Of a DNA stretch of 54,881 bases, positions 18,311-25,857 are shown piece by piece. The position numbers and the translations under genes are program-made. Positions within the stretch are counted from its first letter, which is position 1, and every line of letters starts with the position of its first letter. A model generated the notes under the pieces. It had not been told where the DNA came from, ran no database searches, and saw only the letters and a list, made by a program, of their open reading frames with translations. Source of the DNA: Sporosarcina limicola (GTDB lineage Bacteria > Bacillota > Bacilli > Bacillales_A > Planococcaceae); assembly GCF_014873855.1 (NCBI RefSeq), contig NZ_JADBEL010000017.1, positions 36,722 through 91,602 of the forward strand. Reading direction: 5' to 3'.

Positions 18311-18741
18311 TCACAATTGACCATCATCTTTTTTTTTTACTTCTTCCGGAAATAAAAAACTAATAAGTTCTTTAAACATACTTTGTTGATACATAGATAG
18401 GAGGATTTCTTGAATAATTTCTTCATATTTTATATTTAAAGTAGATGAAATGATTGTAATTGTTTGATTTAAAGATGGTAAATCTTTTTCGAATAATTCG
18501 GGAGGGAATTCCGGGTCTTTCCTTAAACTATCATGTTCTTGATGTAAACGACTTGATAGATAGGACATAATATATTCAAGTTTCTTTTTATCTTCTTCAA
18601 AAATACCTAGAGAAAGAAGTAGATGCCAGTATGGTTTTTTTATATTAGGTTCTACCAAGATAGAAAGACGTTTTAAACTTTGTTCTAAAGAATAAATTTT
18701 CCCCTCTAATTCTTCAATTTTTTTTGCTGTTCATCTTTCAT
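18311..18741 (-). pseudogene. small transposon cargo gene of unknown function, frameshifted in an A8 run
   Basis: From the ATG at 18741 (GAGAGG seven bases upstream) the minus strand reads MKDEQQKK and then stops. If one base is added in the run of eight A (18718-18725), the frame continues as IEELEGKIYSLEQSLKRLSI, a coiled-coil start, straight into the 115-residue frame that runs to 18311 (KKPYWHLLLSLGIFEED). The intact product would be about 143 residues, cytoplasmic and acidic-helical. I do not recognise it. The shift could be mutation, sequencing error, phase variation or slippage on the A-run. It lies between tnpC and the exporter gene. Confidence 0.65.
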
Positions 18742-18794
18742 GTTAATTCCTCTCTTCCTACATTTGCTGAAATCCTCTATGTCCTTTTAATTCC

Positions 18795-18827
18795 TTATTC
18801 AACTAAACTGCCCCGTTAGTTCAATAA
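18795..18827. repeat. TTCAACTAA/TTAGTT hairpin repeat, copy 2
   Basis: TTATTCAACTAA (18795-18806) pairs with TTAGTTCAATAA (18816-18827) with one C-C mismatch, around the loop ACTGCCCCG. Confidence 0.65.
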
Positions 18828-18841
18828 ACTACTGGTGCAGT

Positions 18842-18879
18842 AAAAGGCTTGCCGATTACTTTATCGATCAAGCCTTTTT
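18842..18879 (-). terminator. terminator of the MFS gene
   Basis: AAAAGGCTTG (18842-18851) pairs with CAAGCCTTTT (18869-18878). It lies just after the minus-strand exporter stop; the T-run on that strand is only four bases. Confidence 0.7.
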
Positions 18880-18883
18880 ATAA

Positions 18884-20119
18884 TTAACTGTTTAAAGAAG
18901 CAGCACCTTTTTTAAAATATTCCTTCCGTTTTGCACCTAATACAGCTTTCAATGCCATTAACCCGAATAAGAAGAATGCAAATGAACCTATTAACCCCAC
19001 AGGACGAATCGAAGTTAATTCAGCAGCTAAACCTATTAATACCGTTAAAGCAATAATGAAACCTGCTTCAATAACACTAAAGATGCTTCCGAACCTTCCC
19101 ATCATCTTCACAGGAACATGATTTTGGTAGAAAGTCAAATACCCTGTATTTGCAAACGTTACAGCAAACCCAATTAAAAATACACCAAGCGCTGCACTAA
19201 AAAAGCCATTCGAACTATAAAGTCCTATATAACCTATTGAGGTAAAAATGGTACCAAAACCTATTAAAAAATTAACTGCAAGCTGTTTCGAAAATACTGA
19301 ATTAATAATTGAACCTATTATAAATCCAGCTCCAAAGATACTTAATAAAAACCCATAATTGGTATCTGATATTGAAAGTACTCCTTTAGCAAATGCTGCC
19401 TCGAGAGAATCTATTGCAGTCATGAATATTGTAGTACCGCTAAATAATAAATATATCTTTGTGACATAGGTATAATCCTTACTGAAATTAAAAACAACCC
19501 GAAAATCATTTTTTATCATATCCCATGTAAGTCTTTGTCCCTCTGTCTCTTTGAGTCTTGAATCAACATTAGGTAGCATCATAATAATAAGAGCCGAAAA
19601 AAATAAAGCCACTGCATTCACATGGATGGCAGTATAAGGAGTACCCATCCAAAATAAAACCCCAGCAATGGTAGGACCTATTAGTGAACCACAAGAGTTG
19701 ATAAAATTACGTAGTGCATTAAAGCGTTGCCGATCTTTCTCAGGTATTAGTTTAGTCATATAAACCATAGATGTAGGTTGAAAAATAGCACTTCCCATAT
19801 TAATGATAAACGCTAGTATATAAACATAAATAAGTGAAGGTAAAAATGGAATTAACGCAATACATAGTGCTCGGAAAACATCTAATCCCATCATAAGTTG
19901 TCGTGTATTTACCCGATCAATTAAACTACCTGCCCAAGCATTCGAACATATAGTTGCAATTGGACCAAGTATATATAATAAAGCAATCGCAAGTGGAGAA
20001 CCTGTTTCATTCAATATAATTAAATTTAGTGCGATTAGGTAAACCCATCCACCCACATTTGAAATTCCTATTCCTCCTAATAGCATTAACGGATACTTCC
20101 ATCTGGACATGTTCACCAC
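18884..20119 (-). CDS. MFS efflux transporter under T-box control
   Basis: 411 residues with about 12 hydrophobic helices, a major facilitator of the MFS_3 (macrolide-efflux-like) type. The loop between helices 2 and 3 reads GSLIDRVNTRQLMMGLD, the classic motif A position. The substrate is not readable. It is the main cargo of the Tn554-like element, where related elements carry antibiotic-resistance genes. A T-box leader precedes it, so expression should rise when one tRNA is uncharged, for example when an aminoacyl-tRNA synthetase is inhibited or an amino acid runs out. GGAGTGG lies before the ATG. Confidence 0.82.
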   Translation of the reverse strand: MVNMSRWKYPLMLLGGIGISNVGGWVYLIALNLIILNETGSPLAIALLYILGPIATICSNAWAGSLIDRVNTRQLMMGLDVFRALCIALIPFLPSLIYVYILAFIINMGSAIFQPTSMVYMTKLIPEKDRQRFNALRNFINSCGSLIGPTIAGVLFWMGTPYTAIHVNAVALFFSALIIMMLPNVDSRLKETEGQRLTWDMIKNDFRVVFNFSKDYTYVTKIYLLFSGTTIFMTAIDSLEAAFAKGVLSISDTNYGFLLSIFGAGFIIGSIINSVFSKQLAVNFLIGFGTIFTSIGYIGLYSSNGFFSAALGVFLIGFAVTFANTGYLTFYQNHVPVKMMGRFGSIFSVIEAGFIIALTVLIGLAAELTSIRPVGLIGSFAFFLFGLMALKAVLGAKRKEYFKKGAASLNS

Positions 20120-20140
20120 TCCTTTTTATTTTTTTGTAAA

Positions 20141-20448
20141 ACAAAATAAAAAAACTCACCCCCAAGATATTTATCTTGGGGGCGAGTCATGTCGCGGTGC
20201 CACCCCAGTTCACCTCCACATTTCTGCAGAAGCCTAATCGAGTACTGCTTTGTGAATAAATCACCTGCGATACTCTATCTCGTTAACGTGAGAATACGTT
20301 GCATCATTATTGTTCAAAACAAACAAATCCAATGCACAGCTCCAAGCCTTGTTTCAACACATTTCCTATCCCTCTTTTTCAGCTACCAGAGGTCTCTGTA
20401 GATAGTACGTGTGTTTACTCTTCTTTTCACAGCTTTTTATATAGATTT
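20141..20448 (-). promoter_or_regulatory. T-box riboswitch upstream of the MFS gene
   Basis: The minus strand holds GGGGTGGCACCGCG, the T-box consensus, at about 20193-20206, followed by a terminator hairpin CTCGCCCCCAAGAT/ATCTTGGGGGTGAG (20155-20186) and a run of T. Upstream are Stem I features: AGTA on the 5' side, a distal AGAGACC/GGTAGCTG region, and GAAACAAGG on the 3' side facing AGTA. By comparison with glyQS-type leaders the specifier is most likely CAA (Gln). The acceptor-pairing bulge reads TGGC, which would pair with a tRNA whose discriminator base is G, consistent with Gln. ACA, AAC or AAG are alternative specifier readings. Confidence 0.88.
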
Positions 20449-20456
20449 ATATATAT

Positions 20457-20485
20457 ATATTACACTATTTTGAATTAAAATTCAA
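20457..20485 (-). promoter_or_regulatory. promoter of the T-box/MFS transcript
   Basis: On the minus strand TTGAAT (20485-20480) and TAATAT (20462-20457) are 17 bp apart, placing the transcript start just before the T-box Stem I. Confidence 0.7.
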
Positions 20486-20593
20486 TACAAAAAAGAATAT
20501 TACTAATTATCTCTATAACAGACATAGAAATATTTGCATTTATAGTATTGTTGTTACAGTAATTATTTACTTCATGCATACCACAGCTTATTC

Positions 20594-20626
20594 TTCTTCA
20601 ACTAACCTGCCACGGTAGTTGAAGAA
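20594..20626. repeat. TTCAACTAA/TTAGTT hairpin repeat, copy 3
   Basis: TTCTTCAACTA (20594-20604) and TAGTTGAAGAA (20616-20626) form a perfect 11-bp stem with loop ACCTGCCACGG. Confidence 0.7.
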
Positions 20627-20743
20627 CGGATAAAAAAACACATATACTATACTTTTATTTCATAAATATATTCAGATTATATCTTTAATCACAAATAAAA
20701 ACTGAACTACTACAAGAATTAGTTCAGCTTAAAAATAGCTTAT

Positions 20744-20764
20744 TATAATGTTGCACATTGTATA
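20744..20764. other. proposed right recombination site of the Tn554-like element
   Basis: TATAATGT-TGC-ACATTGTATA repeats the left site with a shorter spacer and one imperfect arm. Beyond it the hydrolase array resumes. Confidence 0.55.
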
Positions 20765-20831
20765 AAAGATACTGATATATTAAGTGCTCTACGTTATCTC
20801 TTGACTTTTAATAAAACCTTTTTAAGTACAC

Positions 20832-21773
20832 TTATTTTATTTCTCCCATAAATCCCTTAAAGTTTTCAACGATTGCTTTTGATTTCGTGTGGTGTAGATA
20901 ATGTTCTCCTTCCATTGTCATTACTTTTCCATGTACTGAATCTTTTACTTGCTTTTCATGCAGGGGTATCCATCCTTCTACACCTGTATTATTCGCCTGT
21001 ATAAAGAAAATAAGAGGAAGATCTTTAGGGAATGTTAAAAGTTGAGCCCCTTTAAAATTAGAAGAAATATGTTTCATTTCATTCAAGGTAGTGGCATTAT
21101 TCGAGTTTTTATTCGAAATAATTCTCATTTGTTCTTTTGTTTGATCATCAAATGATAATCCTACATATGGGTCACCACTTAGTTTCTTGATCATTCGTAG
21201 AAGACCTGATTGTTCGAGAAACGCAAATGTTTTTAACGGGAATTTAACATCCATACCAGGCTGTGTTGGAACACTACTATCAATCCCGACAAATGCACTC
21301 ACCTCGTTTGGATATTTGTTCACATAATCCAGTCCGTAAATGCCTGCAATGGAATGGCCCATTAGCGTGTAACGGTCAATATTAAGTTGCTGTAAAGCTT
21401 CATGAATTTCACTTACAATATTCTCTGTGCTTCGCTCTTTTTCGGTTTCATCACTTAATCCATAACCGAAGGGCTCGATCACGACAACTTTGTAAAATGG
21501 AGATAATTCATCTACGAGCAGCTTAAAATCAAGTGCTGGTGCTGCTGTTCCATACCCTGGGAGTAGCACGACGGTTTCTTCGCCTTGTCCTTGAATCAAA
21601 ACATTCATATTTTTCCCATCTACCGCTACGTACTGACCATAGGACTCTATTTTCCCTTGCTCCGATTTGTTGGAGATCATATTCACGATAAAAACAATGG
21701 CTAGAAAAAGCACTATTGCTATGGCTATAACTCCTATTGATTTAAGTATAATATTTAACGTTTTTTTCATCAT
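20832..21773 (-). CDS. membrane-anchored alpha/beta hydrolase, copy 1
   Basis: 313 residues. A short basic start and one hydrophobic helix (about 7-31) would anchor the protein with its catalytic domain outside. The alpha/beta hydrolase fold shows the oxyanion region LLPGYGTAAPA, the nucleophile elbow GHSIAG (Ser141) and the late histidine in GEHYLHHT. Substrate unknown; esterase or lactonase-like action is plausible. Residues up to about 170 are almost identical to copies 2 and 3; the cap region after that differs. The start (MMKK) has no good ribosome binding site, and its leader is about 95 bases longer than in the sister genes, so translation may be weak. Confidence 0.82.
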   Translation of the reverse strand: MMKKTLNIILKSIGVIAIAIVLFLAIVFIVNMISNKSEQGKIESYGQYVAVDGKNMNVLIQGQGEETVVLLPGYGTAAPALDFKLLVDELSPFYKVVVIEPFGYGLSDETEKERSTENIVSEIHEALQQLNIDRYTLMGHSIAGIYGLDYVNKYPNEVSAFVGIDSSVPTQPGMDVKFPLKTFAFLEQSGLLRMIKKLSGDPYVGLSFDDQTKEQMRIISNKNSNNATTLNEMKHISSNFKGAQLLTFPKDLPLIFFIQANNTGVEGWIPLHEKQVKDSVHGKVMTMEGEHYLHHTKSKAIVENFKGFMGEIK

Positions 21774-21964
21774 TTATGCACGAGGGTGTAGAGCGACAAT
21801 TGAAGCTCATTTTCTACCTATACTCGTGCCTACCCTCCTTCTCATTTTTATTCCCTCTCATTGGTTCTACTTATATCTTCTCCTGTCCTCATCTGTTTAT
21901 TGGGCTACCTTAATGAAACATTAAGGTAAGTTTATACGACGAAGATGGACTCCATGTGACGACA

Positions 21965-21983
21965 ATATGAACGGAGTATGAAC
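21965..21983 (-). promoter_or_regulatory. promoter-module direct repeat, copy B
   Basis: ATATGAAC (21965) and GTATGAAC (21976), plus-strand reading, are 11 bp apart. This is the same module as copies A, C and D, but 192 bp from the gene instead of 95-96. Confidence 0.65.
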
Positions 21984-21989
21984 AAGAAA

Positions 21990-22042
21990 AAAAATGCTGC
22001 GACGTCACATAGAAGGAAGCTTGCACATGAGCCGTAGCATGA
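21990..22042 (-). terminator. terminator hairpin after hydrolase copy 2
   Basis: ATGCTGCGACGTCACAT pairs imperfectly with ATGAGCCGTAGCAT around AGAAGGAAGCTTGC. The minus strand then has a run of T. It belongs to the same hairpin family as 23211 and 24411. Confidence 0.7.
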
Positions 22043-22123
22043 ATAATGCAGGGACAGCGTTTGGATAATCCGATCGATACAACATTATTACGTCAAATCG
22101 TAGAGGGACCTTTTTCAGTGCAC

Positions 22124-23095
22124 TTAGTTTATTTCTTCCATAAACTCTCTAAAATTTTCAACGATTTCTTTTGATTTAGTATGGTGTAAATAATGTCCTC
22201 CTTCAAATGTCATCACTTTTCCATGCACAGAATCTTTTACTTGCCTTTCATGCAGTGGTATCCATCCTTCAGTCTCTGTATCATTCGCTTGTAAAAAGAA
22301 AATAACAGGAAGACTTTTCGGGAATGCTAAGTTTTCAGCTGCTTTAAAATTATAATTAAAATTTTCGCCTTCACTTAAGTTGTTGGGATTAAACATGTTT
22401 TTGAGAGAAAGAATTCTAATTTGTTCTCTTGTTTCATCATCAACTGTTGGTGTAACAGGTTGGTCAGGACTTAGTTTCATTAGCAATCTGAAGAAACCTG
22501 ACTTTTTGAGGAATTTATAAACTTCTGTTGGAAATTCATCATCCGTACCGCCTTGCGTTGGAACACTGCTATCAATCCCAACAAATGCACTTACTTCATT
22601 TGGATATTTATTCACATAATCCAGTCCGTAAATTCCTGCAATGGAATGGCCCATTAGCGTGTAACGGTCAATATTAAGTTGCTGTAAAGCTTCATGAATT
22701 TCACCTACAATATTCTCTGTGCTTCGTTCCTTTTCGGTTTCATCACTTAATCCATAACCAAAAGGCTCGATCACGACAACTTTGTAAAATGGAGATAATT
22801 CATCTACGAGCGGCTTAAAATCAAGTGCTGGTGCTGCTGTTCCATACCCTGGGAGTAGCACGACGGTTTCTTCGCCTTGTCCTTGAATCAAAACATTCAT
22901 ATTTTTTCCATCGACGGTTACAGACTGACCATAGGGTTCTATTTTTCCTCGCTCCGATTTGTTGGAGATTATATTAACTATAAAAACGATGGCTAGAAAA
23001 AGCACTACTGCTATGGCTATAACTCCTAAGGATTTAAGTATAATGGCAAGCGGTTTGCCCATCCTTTTTTTCATTACCTCTTCTTTTGGTTTCAT
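22124..23095 (-). CDS. membrane-anchored alpha/beta hydrolase, copy 2
   Basis: About 323 residues, the same design as copy 1: an N-terminal anchor helix, LLPGYGTAAPA, nucleophile GHSIAG and a late GGHYLHHT histidine. The first 170 residues are nearly identical to copy 1; the cap and C-terminal half differ. The frame can open at 23101, but AGGAG is only three bases from that ATG; the second ATG (23095) is nine bases away, the spacing seen in the sister genes, so I prefer it. It has its own promoter module upstream and terminator downstream. Confidence 0.85.
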   Translation of the reverse strand: MKPKEEVMKKRMGKPLAIILKSLGVIAIAVVLFLAIVFIVNIISNKSERGKIEPYGQSVTVDGKNMNVLIQGQGEETVVLLPGYGTAAPALDFKPLVDELSPFYKVVVIEPFGYGLSDETEKERSTENIVGEIHEALQQLNIDRYTLMGHSIAGIYGLDYVNKYPNEVSAFVGIDSSVPTQGGTDDEFPTEVYKFLKKSGFFRLLMKLSPDQPVTPTVDDETREQIRILSLKNMFNPNNLSEGENFNYNFKAAENLAFPKSLPVIFFLQANDTETEGWIPLHERQVKDSVHGKVMTFEGGHYLHHTKSKEIVENFREFMEEIN

Positions 23096-23190
23096 TTTCA
23101 TCTTCTCCTATCCTCGTCTGTTTATAGGGCTACTTTAAACTAGCCGTTAAACATAGCTTATACGACGAAGATGTACTCCCCGTGACGTCA

Positions 23191-23209
23191 ATATGAACTG
23201 AATATGAAC
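23191..23209 (-). promoter_or_regulatory. promoter-module direct repeat, copy C
   Basis: Two ATATGAAC boxes (23191 and 23202, plus-strand reading) start 11 bp apart, 96 bp before the start of hydrolase copy 2. Confidence 0.68.
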
Positions 23210-23210
23210 A

Positions 23211-23265
23211 AGAAAAAAATGCTACGGCGTCACATGCAAGGAAGCTTGCACTGATGCCATAGCAT
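23211..23265 (-). terminator. terminator hairpin after hydrolase copy 3
   Basis: ATGCTACGGCGTCACATGCAAG (23219-23240) pairs with CTTGCACTGATGCCATAGCAT (23244-23264), and the minus strand continues with seven T. It sits between one gene and the next gene's promoter boxes. Confidence 0.8.
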
Positions 23266-23299
23266 GGAGAATGCGGGGACAGCGTTGAGATAATGCGAA

Positions 23300-24292
23300 T
23301 TATTTTATTTCATGCATAAATCCTCTAAAGTTTTCTACGATTTCTTTTGCTTCGGTACGATGTAAAGAATGGCCACCTTCCATTGGCATCACTTTTGCAT
23401 GTACAGAATCTTTTACTTGCGCTTCATGCTCTGGTATCCATTGATCATATCCTTCTGGCTTATTCGCATCTACAAAGAACATAACGGGAAGATTTTTCGG
23501 GAATGTTAAATTTTGAGCTGCAACAACATTAGAATCCATATTTTTCATTTCATTTAATATGTTAGGATTATAACTGTTTGTGTTCATAAACATTCTCATT
23601 TGTTCTTTCGTTTCATCATCATATGGCACTGTAGCCAACGGATCAAGATCAGTACCCAGTTTCAGGGAAAATCTCAAGAGACCTGATTTGTAGCCTAGTT
23701 TGATAATTGCTAATTGTGAAGATGTAACCTTTAAACTTACCATTGAGCCCATCGTTGGATAACTGGTATCGAGCCCAACAAATGCACTCACTTCGTTTGG
23801 ATATTTGTTGACATAATCTAGTCCGTAAATGCCCGCAATGGAGTGGCCCATTAGAATGTAACGGTCAATATTAAGCTGCTGTAAAGCTTCATGAATTTCA
23901 CTCACAATATTCTCTGTGCTTCGTTCCTTTTCGCTTAGATCACTTAATCCATAACCAAAAGGCTCAATCACGACGACTTTGTAAAATGGTGATAGCTCTT
24001 CTATTAACGACTTAAAATCAAGTCCTGGTGCTGGTGTTCCAAGACCAGGTAGGAGCACGACGGTTTCTTCGCCTTTTCCTTGAATCAAAACATTCATATT
24101 TTTCCCATCTACCGTCACAGACTGACCATAGGGTTTTATTTTACCTTGCTCCGATTTGTTGCAGATCACATTCACGATAAAAACAATGGCTAGAAAAAGT
24201 ACTATGGCTATCGCTATAACTCCTAAGGATTTAAGTATCATGGTAAGCGGTTTGCCCCTCCTCTTTTTCATTACCTCTTCTTTTGGTTTCAC
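23300..24292 (-). CDS. membrane-anchored alpha/beta hydrolase, copy 3
   Basis: About 330 residues, the same architecture as copies 1 and 2: anchor helix, LLPGLGTPAPG in place of the YGTAAPA loop, nucleophile GHSIAG and GGHSLHRT near the end. It is the most divergent of the three and has a longer insert after the fold core (SSQLAIIKLGYKSGLL). The frame can open with ATG at 24298, three bases after GGAGAAG; the GTG at 24292 has the nine-base spacing seen in the other copies and is my choice. It is the first hydrolase gene downstream of the two-component system. Confidence 0.82.
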   Translation of the reverse strand: MKPKEEVMKKRRGKPLTMILKSLGVIAIAIVLFLAIVFIVNVICNKSEQGKIKPYGQSVTVDGKNMNVLIQGKGEETVVLLPGLGTPAPGLDFKSLIEELSPFYKVVVIEPFGYGLSDLSEKERSTENIVSEIHEALQQLNIDRYILMGHSIAGIYGLDYVNKYPNEVSAFVGLDTSYPTMGSMVSLKVTSSQLAIIKLGYKSGLLRFSLKLGTDLDPLATVPYDDETKEQMRMFMNTNSYNPNILNEMKNMDSNVVAAQNLTFPKNLPVMFFVDANKPEGYDQWIPEHEAQVKDSVHAKVMPMEGGHSLHRTEAKEIVENFRGFMHEIK

Positions 24293-24387
24293 TCTCATCT
24301 TCTCCTGTCCTCGTCTGTTTATTGAGCTACTTTAGACTAGCCGTTAAACATAGCTTATACGACGAAGATGAACTCCCCGTGACGTCA

Positions 24388-24406
24388 ATATGAACGGAAT
24401 ATGAAC
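24388..24406 (-). promoter_or_regulatory. promoter-module direct repeat, copy D
   Basis: Two identical ATATGAAC boxes (24388 and 24399, plus-strand reading) start 11 bp apart, 96 bp before the hydrolase copy 3 start. On the minus strand they read GTTCATAT-N3-GTTCATAT. Confidence 0.7.
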
Positions 24407-24410
24407 GAGC

Positions 24411-24465
24411 GAAAAAATGCTACGGCGTCACATGCAAGGAGGCTTGCACATGATGTCGTAACATG
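24411..24465 (-). terminator. terminator hairpin after the histidine kinase gene
   Basis: ATGCTACGGCGTCACATGCAAG (24417-24438) pairs with CTTGCACATGATGTCGTAACAT (24443-24464), with T-rich sequence after it on the minus strand. Confidence 0.78.
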
Positions 24466-24486
24466 GAAAATGCAGTTAGTCAGAAT

Positions 24487-25857
24487 CTAACTATCTGTTG
24501 ATGGAGTGATTGGCAAGGTGACAATGACGGTTGTTCCTCGGCCGGGCTCACTTTCCGCTCGGATGTAGCTTTGATGAAGAGATATGACCTGTTTAACGAT
24601 GGCAAGTCCCATACCGCTACCGCCATACTTACGACTGTGGGAACGATCGGCCTTAAAAAACCGCTCGAATATACGTTTCTGATCCTCAAGGGAAATACCA
24701 ATGCCCGTGTCGGATATTCGGACTGTCACGTTTTTGAAATCTTGTTTGGTGCTGACGGTAATAACGCCGCCATCCTTGGAAAATTTGATGCTATTGCCGA
24801 TTATATTCGTCCATACCTGGTTTAATAGATCATGATCAGCCGTGAGGCGAACGACCTTCAATTTGAGCTCGAAACGGATGTTGCGGGCAGACCATTGTGG
24901 CTGGAGTGCCACAATTATCCGTCTAATCTGTTCATCAAGGCTAAACGTGACCAACCGCAATTGCTGTGACTGCGATTCAAGCAAACTCAGCTTGAGCAGG
25001 CCATCGCTCATTTTGGACATCCGATCTGCTTCGGCGATGATAATATCAAGATAACGGCCTCGTTCGTGATCTGCGATGTCTACTTGCTTAAGCGCCAAGG
25101 CATATCCGGATATCGAAGTGAGCGGCGACTGAACTTCGTGCGATACGTTCGTTACGAATTCCCTGCGCATCTGCTCAAGCTGCTGCAAATCGTGCATCAT
25201 TTCTTCGAAGCTGCGAGCCAAAGTACCCAGCTCGCCCTTTTGCTTAATATTCAGCTTGACGTTGAAATCTCCAGCTGCTATACGCTTGGTCGCTTTTGTC
25301 AGCTTTTTGATCGGTCTTACTAGGAATACAGAGGCAACCAGAATAAATAAGCTTCCTGTAATCAACGAACAGATTGCAAAGATCAATCCCCACTTTATAA
25401 CAAAAGAGGTAGAAGGGGGGGAGAGCGTTTCCAAAAACATCGCTTTCGTTCCCATTTCCGTTTTCAACGGCAACCCTAAAAGGACCGTAGCAATACCATT
25501 CGGAGTATCTTGAACAACTCCTCCATCTACTACTTTCTTTAGTTGTTCCATCGTCACAGTGGCAGGTTTATGGCCGTTAAGTTTTCCGTAAGACTGGAAC
25601 TGACCCGTTGCTTCGTAAATTCGAATATGATAGGAATCGAGCTGCTTCATTTCACTTACGAACGAGTCCGCTTCACTTAATGAAAGGGTCTTATAAATCC
25701 GGGCGATGTCTTGGCCAAAGTTACGTAAGTTGATTTGCGCGTTTTCGTTCAATTTTTCTTCAAATATCCAAGTTGACACGAAAAAAGAAATGATTGTGCC
25801 CCCGATGACAGAGACTAAAAATGTCAGGACAACACGTATATATAAGGATTTGATCAT
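24487..25857 (-). CDS. sensor histidine kinase of the hydrolase array
   Basis: 456 residues. Transmembrane helix 1 (about 9-31), an extracellular sensor of about 125 residues, helix 2 (about 160-182), HAMP (about 180-235), the phosphoacceptor box VSHEVQSPLTS, and an ATPase domain with N box (NIIGNSIKFS), G1 (DTGIGI), FERFFKAD and G2 (GGSGMGLAI). It would phosphorylate the adjacent regulator, whose gene it overlaps by four bases. The signal is unknown; because the neighbouring targets are extracellular hydrolases, a cell-wall or small-molecule stress is plausible. Confidence 0.9.
   Translation of the reverse strand: MIKSLYIRVVLTFLVSVIGGTIISFFVSTWIFEEKLNENAQINLRNFGQDIARIYKTLSLSEADSFVSEMKQLDSYHIRIYEATGQFQSYGKLNGHKPATVTMEQLKKVVDGGVVQDTPNGIATVLLGLPLKTEMGTKAMFLETLSPPSTSFVIKWGLIFAICSLITGSLFILVASVFLVRPIKKLTKATKRIAAGDFNVKLNIKQKGELGTLARSFEEMMHDLQQLEQMRREFVTNVSHEVQSPLTSISGYALALKQVDIADHERGRYLDIIIAEADRMSKMSDGLLKLSLLESQSQQLRLVTFSLDEQIRRIIVALQPQWSARNIRFELKLKVVRLTADHDLLNQVWTNIIGNSIKFSKDGGVITVSTKQDFKNVTVRISDTGIGISLEDQKRIFERFFKADRSHSRKYGGSGMGLAIVKQVISLHQSYIRAESEPGRGTTVIVTLPITPSTDS

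Larger units (their letters stand above)
14120..20764 (+). mobile_element. Tn554-like transposon with three tyrosine-recombinase-type genes and exporter cargo
   Basis: A 6.6-kb block with the Tn554 gene order: two tyrosine recombinases and a small TnpC-like protein, on the plus strand, then cargo on the minus strand. Both proposed ends contain the same recombination-core-like sequence (TTATAATGTT(A/G)CACA followed within a few bases by TATAAAA) at 14120 and 20744. No terminal inverted repeats of the DDE type are seen, as expected for this family. The AT-rich block separates two genes that share leader modules, which argues that it inserted into a pre-existing array. Exact boundaries are inferred. 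Confidence 0.8.
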
